A stretch of 28,796 bases of DNA from CAZJFH01 sp964545205 (GTDB lineage: Bacteria; Pseudomonadota; Alphaproteobacteria; Rhodospirillales; Magnetospirillaceae), in the NCBI GenBank assembly GCA_964545205.1, contig CAZJFH010000065.1:1-28796 (forward strand), in the 5' to 3' direction. This document shows positions 6,338 through 14,630 of this stretch, piece after piece. The translations under genes and the position numbers were made by a program. Under the pieces are notes generated by a model, which had not been told where the DNA came from, did not search any database, and was given only the letters and a program-made list of their open reading frames with translations. Positions within the stretch are counted from its first letter, which is position 1. Every line of letters begins with the position of its first letter.

Positions 6338-6369
6338 CGCCGCCCTCCGCCTTTCGGCGGAGGGCGGCG
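6338..6369 (+). terminator. Strong hairpin after the PEP-CTERM gene
   Basis: A perfect 14-bp stem (CGCCGCCCTCCGCC with GGCGGAGGGCGGCG) around a TTTC loop, 17 bases after the stop codon. The following bases are TTGCC, so the T-run is weak, but position and stability fit a transcript end. It isolates the PEP-CTERM gene from the enzyme gene at 6421. Confidence 0.6.
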
Positions 6370-6420
6370 TTGCCATTGGGGCAATGGCGGTCGTCGGGCG
6401 GGGTGCGTAGGATTCGGGGC

Positions 6421-8787
6421 ATGACCGTGAGTTCCGATGCCGCACCCGCCCTGACCGACGTCCTCGCCGCGTTCGAGCGCAAGGTGCTGTGGCTGTCGAC
6501 CTGGACCATCCACAACGCCAACCACCTGCGGCCCAAGGGCGAGGTCAAGGTCGGCGGCCATCAGGCGTCGTCGGCGTCGCTCGTCACGCTGATGACGGCG
6601 TTGTACTTCCACCTGCTGCGGCCGGAGGACCGGATCGCGGTCAAGCCGCACGCCAGCCCGGCCTTCCACGCCATCCAGTACCTGCTCGGCAATCAGAGCC
6701 GCGAGAATCTCGAGAACTTCCGCGCGCTCGGCGGCGCCCAATCCTATCCCTCGCGCACCAAGGACGCCGACGACGTCGACTTCTCGACCGGCTCCGTCGG
6801 CATGGGCGTCGCGATGACCGCCTTCGCCAGCCTGGTTCAGGACTATGTCCGCGCCCACGGCTGGGGCGCCGGACCGGAGGGCCGCATGGTGGCGCTGATG
6901 GGCGACGCCGAGATGGACGAGGGCAACGTCTTCGAGGCGCTGTTCGAGGGCTCCAAGCACGGCCTGCGCAACACCTGGTGGATCATCGACTACAACCGCC
7001 AGAGCCTCGACGCCGTCGTGCGCGAGGGCCTGCAGCCGCGCATCGCCGAGCTGTTCCGCGCCGTCGGCTGGGACGTCGTGGTGCTGAAATACGGCCGGCT
7101 GATGGAGGCCGCCTTCGCCGAGCCCGGCGGCCATCTGCTGCGGCAATGGATCGACGACTGCCCCAACCAGCTCTATTCGGCGCTGACCTTCCAGGGCGGC
7201 GCCGCCTGGCGGGCGCGGCTGCTGTGCGACATCGGCCAGGATCCGGCGGCGCGGCGCATCGTCGAGCGGCGCTCGGACGCCGACCTGGCAGCGCTGATGA
7301 CCAATCTCGGCGGCCACGACCTCGGCCTGATCCTCGACACCTTCGGCGCCAAGACCGACGACCGGCCGACCTGCTTCATCTGCTACACGGTCAAGGGCTA
7401 CGGGTTGCCGCTGGCCGGGCACAAGGACAACCATGCCGGCATGCTGACGCCGGAGCAGGTCGACGGCCTGCGCGCCGCCCACGGCGTCCGGCCCGGCCGC
7501 GAATGGGAGAGGTTCGAGGGCCTGGACCTGCCGGAGCGCGTGCTGCGCAGCTTTCTCGACGCGGTGCCGTTCAACCGCGACGGACCGCGCCGGCGCGCGG
7601 CCGCGAAGCTGGCGGTGCCGGCCGAACTGGCGGCGCCGGTCGGTGAGCGCGCCTCGACCCAGGAGGGCTTCGGCCGCATCCTGATGGAGCTGGGCCGCGA
7701 CGAGCGCCCCTTCGCCGCGCGCATCGTCACCACCTCGCCGGACGTCACCGTCTCGACCAATCTCGGCGGCTGGGTCAACCGCCGCGGCATCTTCAACCCC
7801 ACCGAGGAGCCCGACGTCTTCCACGCCGAGCACGTGGTCTCGCCGCAGCGCTGGGCGATGGGGCCGGCCGGCCAGCATCTCGAGCTCGGCATCGCCGAGA
7901 ACAACCTGTTCACGCTGCTGGCGGCGCTCGGCCTGTCGCATTCGCTGTTCGGCGAACGGCTGCTGCCGATCGGCACCGTCTACGACCCGTTCATCCAGCG
8001 CGGCCTCGACGCTCTCAACTACGCCTGCTACCAGGACGCCCGCTTCATCCTGGCGGCGACGCCGTCGGGCGTGACGCTGGCGCCCGAGGGCGGCGCCCAC
8101 CAGTCGATCGGCACGCCGCTGATCGGCATGGCCCAGGACGGGCTGGCCCATTTCGAACCGGCCTATGTCGACGAGCTGGCGACGATCCTGGCCTGGGCGC
8201 TGGAATACGTCCAGCGCGACGGCAAGGGCGACGGCGCCGATCCATGGCTGCGCGAGGACACCGGCGGCTCGGTGTACCTGCGCCTGTCGACGCGACCGAT
8301 CGAACAGCTTCCGCGCAGTCTCGACCGCGCCGGCCGCGACGCCATCATCGCCGGGGGCTATTGGCTGCGGCCGCCCTCGACGGCCACCGGCGTCGTCGTC
8401 GCTTATTGCGGCGCCGTCGCCCCGGAAGCGCTGTCGGCGGTGCAGGCGCTGGGCGAGCGCGCCCCCGCCACCGCGCTGCTGGCGGTGACCTCGCCCGACC
8501 GCCTGAACGCCGGCTGGCACGCCGCCCAGCGGGCGCGCCGCGCCGGTCGCCGCGGCGCGCGGGCGCATGTCGAGGAATTGCTGTCGGCGGTGCCGCGCGA
8601 CGCCGTGCTGGTCACCGCGCACGACGCCCATCCGACCGCGTTGTCCTGGCTGGGCAGCGTGCGCGGCCACCGGGTGGCGCCGCTGGGAGTCGAGCATTTC
8701 GGCCAGAGCGGCGGCATCGACGAGGTCTACCGGCTGGTCGGCCTCGATGCCGACACCATCGCCCGCGGACCGGACGGCGCGGCCTGA
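6421..8787 (+). CDS. Transketolase / AceE-like thiamine diphosphate enzyme
   Basis: A 788-residue protein of the homodimeric pyruvate dehydrogenase E1 (AceE)/transketolase group. Residues 1-300 form the pyrophosphate domain. The TPP/Mg motif is GDAEMDEGN at 161-169 with the paired Asn in WWIIDYNRQ (N192), as in AceE (GDGEMDEPE...N). HASPAFHAIQYLLGN and VKGYGLPLAGHKDNH also follow AceE blocks. The middle and C-terminal domains contain LGIAENNLFTLLAALGLS and EGGAHQSIGTPLIGM. AceE is about 887 residues, so this is a shorter relative. The start was chosen because extending upstream would run through the terminator hairpin. It stands alone with no E2 or E3 beside it, so the reaction (2-oxoacid decarboxylation or ketol transfer) is unproven. 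Confidence 0.85.
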   Translation: MTVSSDAAPALTDVLAAFERKVLWLSTWTIHNANHLRPKGEVKVGGHQASSASLVTLMTALYFHLLRPEDRIAVKPHASPAFHAIQYLLGNQSRENLENFRALGGAQSYPSRTKDADDVDFSTGSVGMGVAMTAFASLVQDYVRAHGWGAGPEGRMVALMGDAEMDEGNVFEALFEGSKHGLRNTWWIIDYNRQSLDAVVREGLQPRIAELFRAVGWDVVVLKYGRLMEAAFAEPGGHLLRQWIDDCPNQLYSALTFQGGAAWRARLLCDIGQDPAARRIVERRSDADLAALMTNLGGHDLGLILDTFGAKTDDRPTCFICYTVKGYGLPLAGHKDNHAGMLTPEQVDGLRAAHGVRPGREWERFEGLDLPERVLRSFLDAVPFNRDGPRRRAAAKLAVPAELAAPVGERASTQEGFGRILMELGRDERPFAARIVTTSPDVTVSTNLGGWVNRRGIFNPTEEPDVFHAEHVVSPQRWAMGPAGQHLELGIAENNLFTLLAALGLSHSLFGERLLPIGTVYDPFIQRGLDALNYACYQDARFILAATPSGVTLAPEGGAHQSIGTPLIGMAQDGLAHFEPAYVDELATILAWALEYVQRDGKGDGADPWLREDTGGSVYLRLSTRPIEQLPRSLDRAGRDAIIAGGYWLRPPSTATGVVVAYCGAVAPEALSAVQALGERAPATALLAVTSPDRLNAGWHAAQRARRAGRRGARAHVEELLSAVPRDAVLVTAHDAHPTALSWLGSVRGHRVAPLGVEHFGQSGGIDEVYRLVGLDADTIARGPDGAA

Positions 8788-8788
8788 G

Positions 8789-9085
8789 CTACTGCGCCAG
8801 GCACCGTTCCAGGAAGGCGCGGGTTTCGGAGCCCGGTATGTTCCTGGCCTCGGCCAGCGCCAGGCACTCGGCCAGCGAGCCGGTCTCGCCCTCCAGACCG
8901 GGCACCGCCGGGCCGGTCGGCCCGCCGGCCATGCAGTCGGCCAGGAACGCCTCGCGCGCCGGCCCCTGCTCCATCGCGGCGGCCTGCTCGTTGCAGTGCG
9001 CCACCAGTTCCGGCGGCGGCGCGTCGACCTGCGGCGCGGCGGCGGTCAGCAGCGTCAGGGCGACGGCGGCAACGACGAGTCTCAT
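8789..9085 (-). CDS. Small secreted protein with two PsiF-like Cys repeats
   Basis: A 98-residue periplasmic protein with a signal peptide of about 20 residues. The mature part contains two similar units. C31-N...R44..FLADC51-M and C74-L...R89..FLERC95-L follow the PsiF pattern of Cys, basic-helical spacer, R-x-x-F, Cys-Leu. The four cysteines probably form two disulfides. PsiF is phosphate-starvation inducible in E. coli, but no Pho-box was identified here. Its ATG overlaps the stop of the upstream sensor kinase (ATGA at 9082-9085), so the two are co-translated and may act together. It ends one base from the convergent enzyme gene at 8787. Confidence 0.75.
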   Translation of the reverse strand: MRLVVAAVALTLLTAAAPQVDAPPPELVAHCNEQAAAMEQGPAREAFLADCMAGGPTGPAVPGLEGETGSLAECLALAEARNIPGSETRAFLERCLAQ

Positions 9086-10626
9086 ACGGGTACTCCTGTG
9101 GCGAAGGGAACGGCGGCCGGCTCGGCGGGCTGCGGCGCTGCGGCGCGCGGCACCATGCGCGAGGCCGGAAGCTCGATGGTGACGGTGGTGCCGCGCCCGG
9201 GCATGCTGTCGATGGTCAGGACGCCGCCATGCGCCTCGACCAGCGCCTTCGACAGCGGCAGGCCGAGGCCGACGCCCTCGCGCCGGCGCGACAGGATGTT
9301 CTCGACCTGCCCGAACGGCTGCAGGGCCTGGGCGACGCCTTCGGCGTCCATGCCGATGCCGGTGTCGGCGACCCGCAGCACCAGCCGGCCGTCGACGGCC
9401 TCGGCGCTGATGCAGACGGCACCCTCGGGCGGCGTGAACTTGACGGCGTTGGACGTCAGGTTCAGCACCACCTGCCGGAAGCGGCGGCTGTCGGCGACGA
9501 AGAACGGCATCCTCGGGGCGATGCGGCAGAGCAGCGTGACCCCGCCCTGCTCGGCGCGCGGGCGCACCAGCGCCACCGCGCTGGCCACCGTGCCGCCGAC
9601 GTCGACCGGCTCCTCGCTCAGGGTCAGGCGCCCGGCCTCGATCACCGAGACGTCGAGGATGTCGTCGATCAGCGCCAGCAGATGCCGGCCGGCGTCGTTG
9701 ATGTTCTCGACGTAGCCTTCGTAGCGCTCGTTGCCCAACGGCCCGAAGGTCGCGCTGCGGATGACGTCGGAGAAGCCGATGATGGCGTTCAGCGGCGTGC
9801 GCAGCTCGTGGCTGACATTGGCGAGGAATTCGGACTTGGTGCGGCTGGCGGCCTCGGCGCGCTCCTTCTGGCGGCGCAGTTCGGCGACCATCGCGGCGTT
9901 GCGCTCGCCCAGGCGCAGGTCCACGGTCACGGCAAGCATGGTCAGCGCCACCACCGCGAACGCCGCCAATCCGATCAGCACGGCCAGCAGCCTGGGATCG
10001 ATGCCCCAGGGACTCGCGGTGGAGACGCAGTCGGCCGGGAACCCGGCCGCCGCCATGCCGGTATAGTGCATCGAGGCGATCGCCACGCCCATGCCGACGG
10101 CGCCCGCCGACTTGCGCCAGTTCAGCAGCGGACCCGGCTCGAACCGGAACGTCAGCCACAGCGCCGCCGTCGAGGCCACGATCGCCAGCAGGATCGACAG
10201 CGTCACCAGAAGCGGGTCGTAGACGATGCCGGGGAACACCTGGATGGCGTCCATGCCGAGGTAATGCATGGCCGAGATGCCAAGCCCCATGATCGTGCCG
10301 CCGAACGCCGCCTGGACCGGTCCGAAGCCTTTCCAGCGCACCACGTTCAGCGCCACGGCCGCGGCGACGACGGCCGGCACCATCGAGCCGAGGGTGCGCG
10401 GGATGTCGTAGACCAGGACGATCGGCAGCGAGAAGGCGAGCATGCCGACGAAATGCATCGCCCAGATGCCGAGCCCCATCGACAGCGCGCCGCCGCCGAT
10501 CCACAGGCCGGCCGCGAAGCCGCTGGCCAGGCGCACATGCGCCGTCAAGGCAAGCGCCACGTAGGACACGACGATTCCCGTGCCCACCGACAGCGCCACC
10601 AGCCAGAGATCGTAGCTGCCCGTCAT
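9082..10626 (-). CDS. MHYT-domain sensor histidine kinase
   Basis: A 514-residue inner-membrane kinase. Residues 1-235 are a seven-helix MHYT sensor with three repeats: AMHFVGM (56-62), AMHYLGM (119-125) and SMHYTGM (185-191), proposed in the family to bind a metal such as copper and sense a diatomic gas. A short coiled linker (237-265) leads to the HisKA domain with NVSHELRTPLNAIIGF (phospho-His 273). The HATPase domain has NLTSNAVKF (N393), DTGIGM (421-426) and GVGLGLPLSK (451-460). There is no receiver domain and no response regulator next to it. It is followed by an overlapping PsiF-like secreted protein and faces a hemerythrin chemoreceptor across a divergent 299-bp gap. Confidence 0.95.
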   Translation of the reverse strand: MTGSYDLWLVALSVGTGIVVSYVALALTAHVRLASGFAAGLWIGGGALSMGLGIWAMHFVGMLAFSLPIVLVYDIPRTLGSMVPAVVAAAVALNVVRWKGFGPVQAAFGGTIMGLGISAMHYLGMDAIQVFPGIVYDPLLVTLSILLAIVASTAALWLTFRFEPGPLLNWRKSAGAVGMGVAIASMHYTGMAAAGFPADCVSTASPWGIDPRLLAVLIGLAAFAVVALTMLAVTVDLRLGERNAAMVAELRRQKERAEAASRTKSEFLANVSHELRTPLNAIIGFSDVIRSATFGPLGNERYEGYVENINDAGRHLLALIDDILDVSVIEAGRLTLSEEPVDVGGTVASAVALVRPRAEQGGVTLLCRIAPRMPFFVADSRRFRQVVLNLTSNAVKFTPPEGAVCISAEAVDGRLVLRVADTGIGMDAEGVAQALQPFGQVENILSRRREGVGLGLPLSKALVEAHGGVLTIDSMPGRGTTVTIELPASRMVPRAAAPQPAEPAAVPFATGVPV

Positions 10627-10661
10627 TCCGCCGGCTCCCCCCCCCGGACGTAACCCAGGCG

Positions 10662-10690
10662 ATGAGACCGTTGGAAGTGCTACAAGTCAA
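10662..10690 (-). promoter_or_regulatory. Promoter of the MHYT kinase operon
   Basis: On the minus strand TTGACT (10690-10685) and TCTCAT (10667-10662) are separated by 17 bases, five and four of six consensus matches. The start site would be near 10655, giving a 29-base leader that carries a GGGGGAG ribosome site before the ATG at 10626. Confidence 0.5.
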
Positions 10691-10925
10691 GTTGCGCGTT
10701 CGTGGCGAGCGCCTTTCGCGTTTCGGCGATGAAACCATGTCGGGGCGTGCGGTCCGGATCGGCCCGGAGATCGTTCCGCACCCCGGCCGGACACCGCCTT
10801 CATCTCCGGATACGCGCGGGTCTGCCGGCCTTGTTCTACCTCTGGCTCATGCCGCCGCGGGCCGGTATGATGCGGCCGATCGGTCGCGCCAAGGCCGGCC
10901 CGGCAAGACGGAGAGAGAGGCGGAT
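10691..10925. other. Non-coding part of the divergent gap before the chemoreceptor
   Basis: No convincing gene was seen here. An open frame runs into the chemoreceptor gene from upstream, but its first 88 codons lack family features. A TATGAT at 10866-10871 is a fair -10 box on the plus strand, about 55 bp before the chemoreceptor ATG, with only a poor -35 (TGGCTC). GGAGAGAGAGG just before 10926 is the ribosome site. Confidence 0.5.
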
Positions 10926-13439
10926 ATGGCGTTCATCGAGTGGCAGGATGCGTACAGCGTCGGCTCCGAGGCGTTCGATGGGGATCACAAGACCTTCATC
11001 GACATACTCAACCGCCTCTACGAAGCCTCGGCGGCGGACGAGGAGGCGCAGGACGGGCTGCTGGGCGAGTTGCGCGACTACGCGGACTATCACTTCCGCC
11101 GCGAAGAGGAGCTGATGGCCGCGCACGGCTTCGCCGGGCTCGACAAGCACCGCGAACAGCACCAGACCTTCATCCGCAAGATCGAGGCCGCCCGCGCCGG
11201 CGCCCGACGCAGCGAGGCCGAGGCGGCGCAGCTCGTCGATTTCCTCCAGGACTGGCTGATCAACCATATCCTCGACGCCGACATGAAGTATCGGCCGCTG
11301 CTCGAGGAGAACGCCGGCCGCGCCGGCAAGGCCTCGTGGCTGTCCAACCTGTCGATCCGGGCCAAGCTGATCGTCGGCGCCGGCTTCTTCGCGCTCACCC
11401 TGGCGGCCGCCGTCGGCGCCAGCGTCTGGTCGGCCGGCAACCTCGACCGCTTCATCCACGCCCTCACCAGCCAGCGGGTGCCGTCGGCGATGGCCGGCAT
11501 GGGCATCGTCAACGAGATCAACGCCTCGCTGGCCGCGCTGCGCGGCTGGATGCTCACCGGCCAGGACGCCTACAAGCACGACCGCGCCGCCGTGTGGCGC
11601 GCCATCGACGGTTACGTCGCCGAGATCGAGGCGCAGCGCCGGTCCTGGCGCGACGAGGCCAAGCTCGCCGCCTGGTCCGAGGTGCGCGGACTGCTCGACA
11701 CCTTCCGCGCCGCCCAGGAGCGGGTCGAGACCGTCGCCCACAGCGCCGAGGAGCAGCCGGCGCTACGCCTGCTCGAGGACCGCGCGGCGCCGCTGATGCG
11801 GGGGATCTTCACCGACATCACCGCGATGATCGACGAGGAGAAGACGCGTGAAGCGACGCCCGAGCGCAAGGCGCTGCTCGGCGACATGGCCGATTTCCGC
11901 GGCACCGCCGGCATGGCGGCGGCCAATTTGCGCGGCTACCTGGTCACCGGCGGCGAGACCGCCTGGAACGATTTCGCCGCCCTGTGGGACAAGAACGCCG
12001 CCGCCTTCGAGCGCCTGAAGGGCGCCGCGGCTCTGCTGTCGCTGAGCCAGGGCGAGGCGCTGGCGCGCATCGGCGAAAGCCGCGCCGCCTTCGCCGAACT
12101 GCCGCCGCAACTGCGCGACATCCGCCGCTCCGAGCGCTGGAACGAGGCGCTGTACCTGCTGCGCACCGAAGCGGCGCCGCGCGCCGAACGCCTGCTGACG
12201 CTGCTCAGCGGCGCCCGCGGCGCCGAAGGCCAGCGCAGCGGCGGCATCGTCGACGGCGAACGCCAGGCCCTGGCCGCCGACGCCGCGGCGGTCACCGCCG
12301 AGTCGGCCGGCCTGGTGCGGATGGAATGGATCATCCTGGTCGCCGGCCTGCTGCTCAGCAGCGCCTTCGCCGTCCTGATGACCCGCTCGATCGCCCGCCC
12401 GGTGGCCGAATTGGCGGCGACGATGAAGGCGCTGGCCGCCGGCACCACCGAGGTGTCGATCCAGGCGCTCGGCCGCCGCGACGAGGTCGGCGCGATGGCC
12501 GACGCCGTGCAGGTGTTCAAGGAGAACGCCATCCAGAACAATCGTCTGCGGGCGGCGCAGGAGACGCTGATCAAGCGGACCAAGGAGGAGGGCCGGCGGG
12601 CGCTGGTCCGCATCGCCGATTCCTTCGAGACCAGCGTCATGGGCATCGTCGGCCAGGTCGCCGCGGCGGCCGACGGCATGAAGGCCGAGGCCGGCGGCAT
12701 GAGCGCCGCCGCCGAGCGCTCCGGCGGTCTGGCCGGCAGCGCCCAGGACGCGGCGCGGCACGCCGCCGGCAACGTCGAGACCGTGGCCGCCGCGACCGAG
12801 GAGCTCAGCGCCTCGATCCAGGAGATCGGCCGCCAGGTCGAGCAGGCGGCCGGCATCAGCAGCGAGGCGGTCGCCGAGGCCGAACGCACCAACGCCATCG
12901 TCGTCTCGCTGTCGGACGCGGCCGAGAAGATCGGCGAGGTGGTCGGCCTGATCAACGACATCGCCAGCCAGACCAACCTGCTGGCCTTGAACGCCACCAT
13001 CGAGGCGGCGCGCGCCGGCGAGTCCGGCAAGGGCTTCGCGGTGGTCGCCAACGAGGTCAAGGGCCTCGCAAACCAGACGGCGCGGGCCACCGAGGAGATC
13101 GCCCAGCAGATCGCCGCCGTGCAGGGCCAGACCCGGGACGCCGTCGGCGCCATCGCCAGCATCGGCGAGGTGATCGGCCAGGTCAGTCGCATCTCCGCCG
13201 CCATCGCCGCCGCGGTCGAGGAGCAGAGCGCCGCCACCGGCGAGATCGCCCGCAACGTCGAGCAGGCCGCCCACGGCACCCGCCGCGCGTCGGACGACAT
13301 CGGCGGCGTCGCCGGCGAGATCGGCGCCACCCGCAACGCCGCCGAAACGGTGCTCGGCGCCGCCACCGCGCTGTCGGGCCAGGCCGAGACGCTGCGCAAC
13401 GAGGTCGAGGGCTTCATCACCCGCATCCGCACCAGCTGA
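10926..13439 (+). CDS. Methyl-accepting chemotaxis protein with N-terminal hemerythrin domain
   Basis: An 837-residue chemoreceptor. Residues 1-130 are a bacteriohemerythrin with all seven iron ligands: H21, H56, E60 (HFRRE), H75 and H79 (HREQH), H114 and D119 (HILDAD). The diiron site should bind O2 or NO. TM1 (about 147-168) is followed by a periplasmic helical region to about 465, TM2 (467-486), HAMP (487-540) and the signalling domain with its tip at ASQTNLLALNATIEAARAG (about 680-698). The hemerythrin domain therefore sits in the cytoplasm in front of TM1, while the periplasmic segment is available for a second signal. No C-terminal CheR pentapeptide is seen. The ATG has GGAGAGAGAGG upstream; no che genes are nearby. 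Confidence 0.96.
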   Translation: MAFIEWQDAYSVGSEAFDGDHKTFIDILNRLYEASAADEEAQDGLLGELRDYADYHFRREEELMAAHGFAGLDKHREQHQTFIRKIEAARAGARRSEAEAAQLVDFLQDWLINHILDADMKYRPLLEENAGRAGKASWLSNLSIRAKLIVGAGFFALTLAAAVGASVWSAGNLDRFIHALTSQRVPSAMAGMGIVNEINASLAALRGWMLTGQDAYKHDRAAVWRAIDGYVAEIEAQRRSWRDEAKLAAWSEVRGLLDTFRAAQERVETVAHSAEEQPALRLLEDRAAPLMRGIFTDITAMIDEEKTREATPERKALLGDMADFRGTAGMAAANLRGYLVTGGETAWNDFAALWDKNAAAFERLKGAAALLSLSQGEALARIGESRAAFAELPPQLRDIRRSERWNEALYLLRTEAAPRAERLLTLLSGARGAEGQRSGGIVDGERQALAADAAAVTAESAGLVRMEWIILVAGLLLSSAFAVLMTRSIARPVAELAATMKALAAGTTEVSIQALGRRDEVGAMADAVQVFKENAIQNNRLRAAQETLIKRTKEEGRRALVRIADSFETSVMGIVGQVAAAADGMKAEAGGMSAAAERSGGLAGSAQDAARHAAGNVETVAAATEELSASIQEIGRQVEQAAGISSEAVAEAERTNAIVVSLSDAAEKIGEVVGLINDIASQTNLLALNATIEAARAGESGKGFAVVANEVKGLANQTARATEEIAQQIAAVQGQTRDAVGAIASIGEVIGQVSRISAAIAAAVEEQSAATGEIARNVEQAAHGTRRASDDIGGVAGEIGATRNAAETVLGAATALSGQAETLRNEVEGFITRIRTS

Positions 13440-13506
13440 GCGGGCCGCCGCGAACCCGCCTGTCGCCGTCCTGTTAACCTGCTGGACGGCAAGGAAAAGA
13501 CTCGCG

Positions 13507-14589
13507 ATGGCCGAAAATCGTCGTGTCGAGCTGCCGCGCCGGGACGAGCCGCCGCCGCCTTCCGACCAGACCCGACCGGAAAACGGCGGCGCGCGGGTCG
13601 CGAAGATCGGCCTCGCCCTGGTCGTCACCGCGGCGCTTCTCTGGGCGGCCGGCACCATCCTGCTGGTCATTTTCGCCGGCATCCTGCTGGGCGTGCTGCT
13701 CGAAGGCCTGACCGACGGCCTTCGGCGCCGCACCGGCCTCGGCCACACCGTGGCGCTGACCATCGTCGCCGCGGGATCGGCGCTGCTGCTGGCCGGGATC
13801 GGATGGCTGGTGGTGCCGAACGTCGCGGCGCAACTCGACCAGCTGTGGTCGGAACTGACCGACGCCATCGGTCGGGGCACCGCCCTGATCTCGCAGTGGT
13901 CGTGGGGCAAGGCGCTGATCGAGTCCAACCCGCTGGCCCAGCTCGGCAACAACGCCGGCGAAGTGCTGTCGCGGATCACCGGCCTGGCCACGACCACCTT
14001 CAACCTCGTCGGCGGCGCGGCGGTGATCGTCTTCATCGGCCTGTACCTCGCCGCCGATCCCCGCCTCTACACCGCGGGGCTGGTCGGGCTGCTGCCGCAT
14101 GACCGGCGCGACCGCGCCCGCCAAGTGCTCTCGGAGCTCGCGCACACCCTGCATTGGTGGCTGATCGGCCGCGCCTTCTCGATGGTGGTGATCGGGGCGA
14201 CGGTCGGCGTCGGACTGTGGCTGCTGGGCGTGCCGCTGGCGCTGACGCTGGGCATCCTGTCCGGCCTGCTCAATTTCGTGCCCTATATCGGCCCCCTGGT
14301 CGCCGCCGTGCCCGGCATCCTGATCGGCTTCGCCGCCGACGTTCAGACGGGGATCTGGGTGACCGGCCTTTACCTGCTGGCCGAACTCCTGGAAAGCTAC
14401 ATCCTCACGCCGGTCGTTCTGCGCCGCACGGTCGAGCTGCCGCCGGCGCTGACCCTGGCGGTGCAGCTCCTCGGCGGGCTGTTCTTCGGCATCGTCGGCA
14501 TCGCGATGGCGACGCCGCTGGCCGCCGCCGGCATCGTCCTGACGCGGATGCTGTGGGTCGAGGATCGCCTCGGCGACCGCGAACGCTGA
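13507..14589 (+). CDS. AI-2E transporter family (PerM/YdiK-type) permease
   Basis: A 360-residue polytopic inner-membrane protein with a hydrophilic, proline-rich N-tail (1-30) and seven to eight membrane segments. The family layout is clear: paired helices at 31-65, a periplasmic helical segment with LDQLWSELTDAIGRG, then LYLAADPRLYTAGLVGLLP and the signature GLLNFVPYIGPLVAAVPGI around 252-270, ending TPVVLRRTVELPPALTL. Members have been linked to AI-2 or other small-solute export and to Na+/H+ exchange; substrate cannot be read from sequence. AAGGAAAAG precedes the ATG. It begins 67 bp after the chemoreceptor. Confidence 0.93.
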   Translation: MAENRRVELPRRDEPPPPSDQTRPENGGARVAKIGLALVVTAALLWAAGTILLVIFAGILLGVLLEGLTDGLRRRTGLGHTVALTIVAAGSALLLAGIGWLVVPNVAAQLDQLWSELTDAIGRGTALISQWSWGKALIESNPLAQLGNNAGEVLSRITGLATTTFNLVGGAAVIVFIGLYLAADPRLYTAGLVGLLPHDRRDRARQVLSELAHTLHWWLIGRAFSMVVIGATVGVGLWLLGVPLALTLGILSGLLNFVPYIGPLVAAVPGILIGFAADVQTGIWVTGLYLLAELLESYILTPVVLRRTVELPPALTLAVQLLGGLFFGIVGIAMATPLAAAGIVLTRMLWVEDRLGDRER

Positions 14590-14630
14590 GCCGCTTCCGC
14601 CGCGACCGGTTTGCGCGTAAGACTGCAGGC

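Noticed and set aside
6175..8697. A very long open frame on the minus strand opposite the AceE/transketolase-like gene
   Set aside because: It is an artefact of GC-rich codons: the product is Arg/Ala/Gly/Gln-rich without any domain, while the plus-strand frame carries clear TPP-enzyme motifs.
10662..10925. N-terminal extension of the chemoreceptor reading frame
   Set aside because: The extra 88 codons match no domain, overlap the divergent promoter, and the ATG at 10926 has a good ribosome site directly before the hemerythrin domain.
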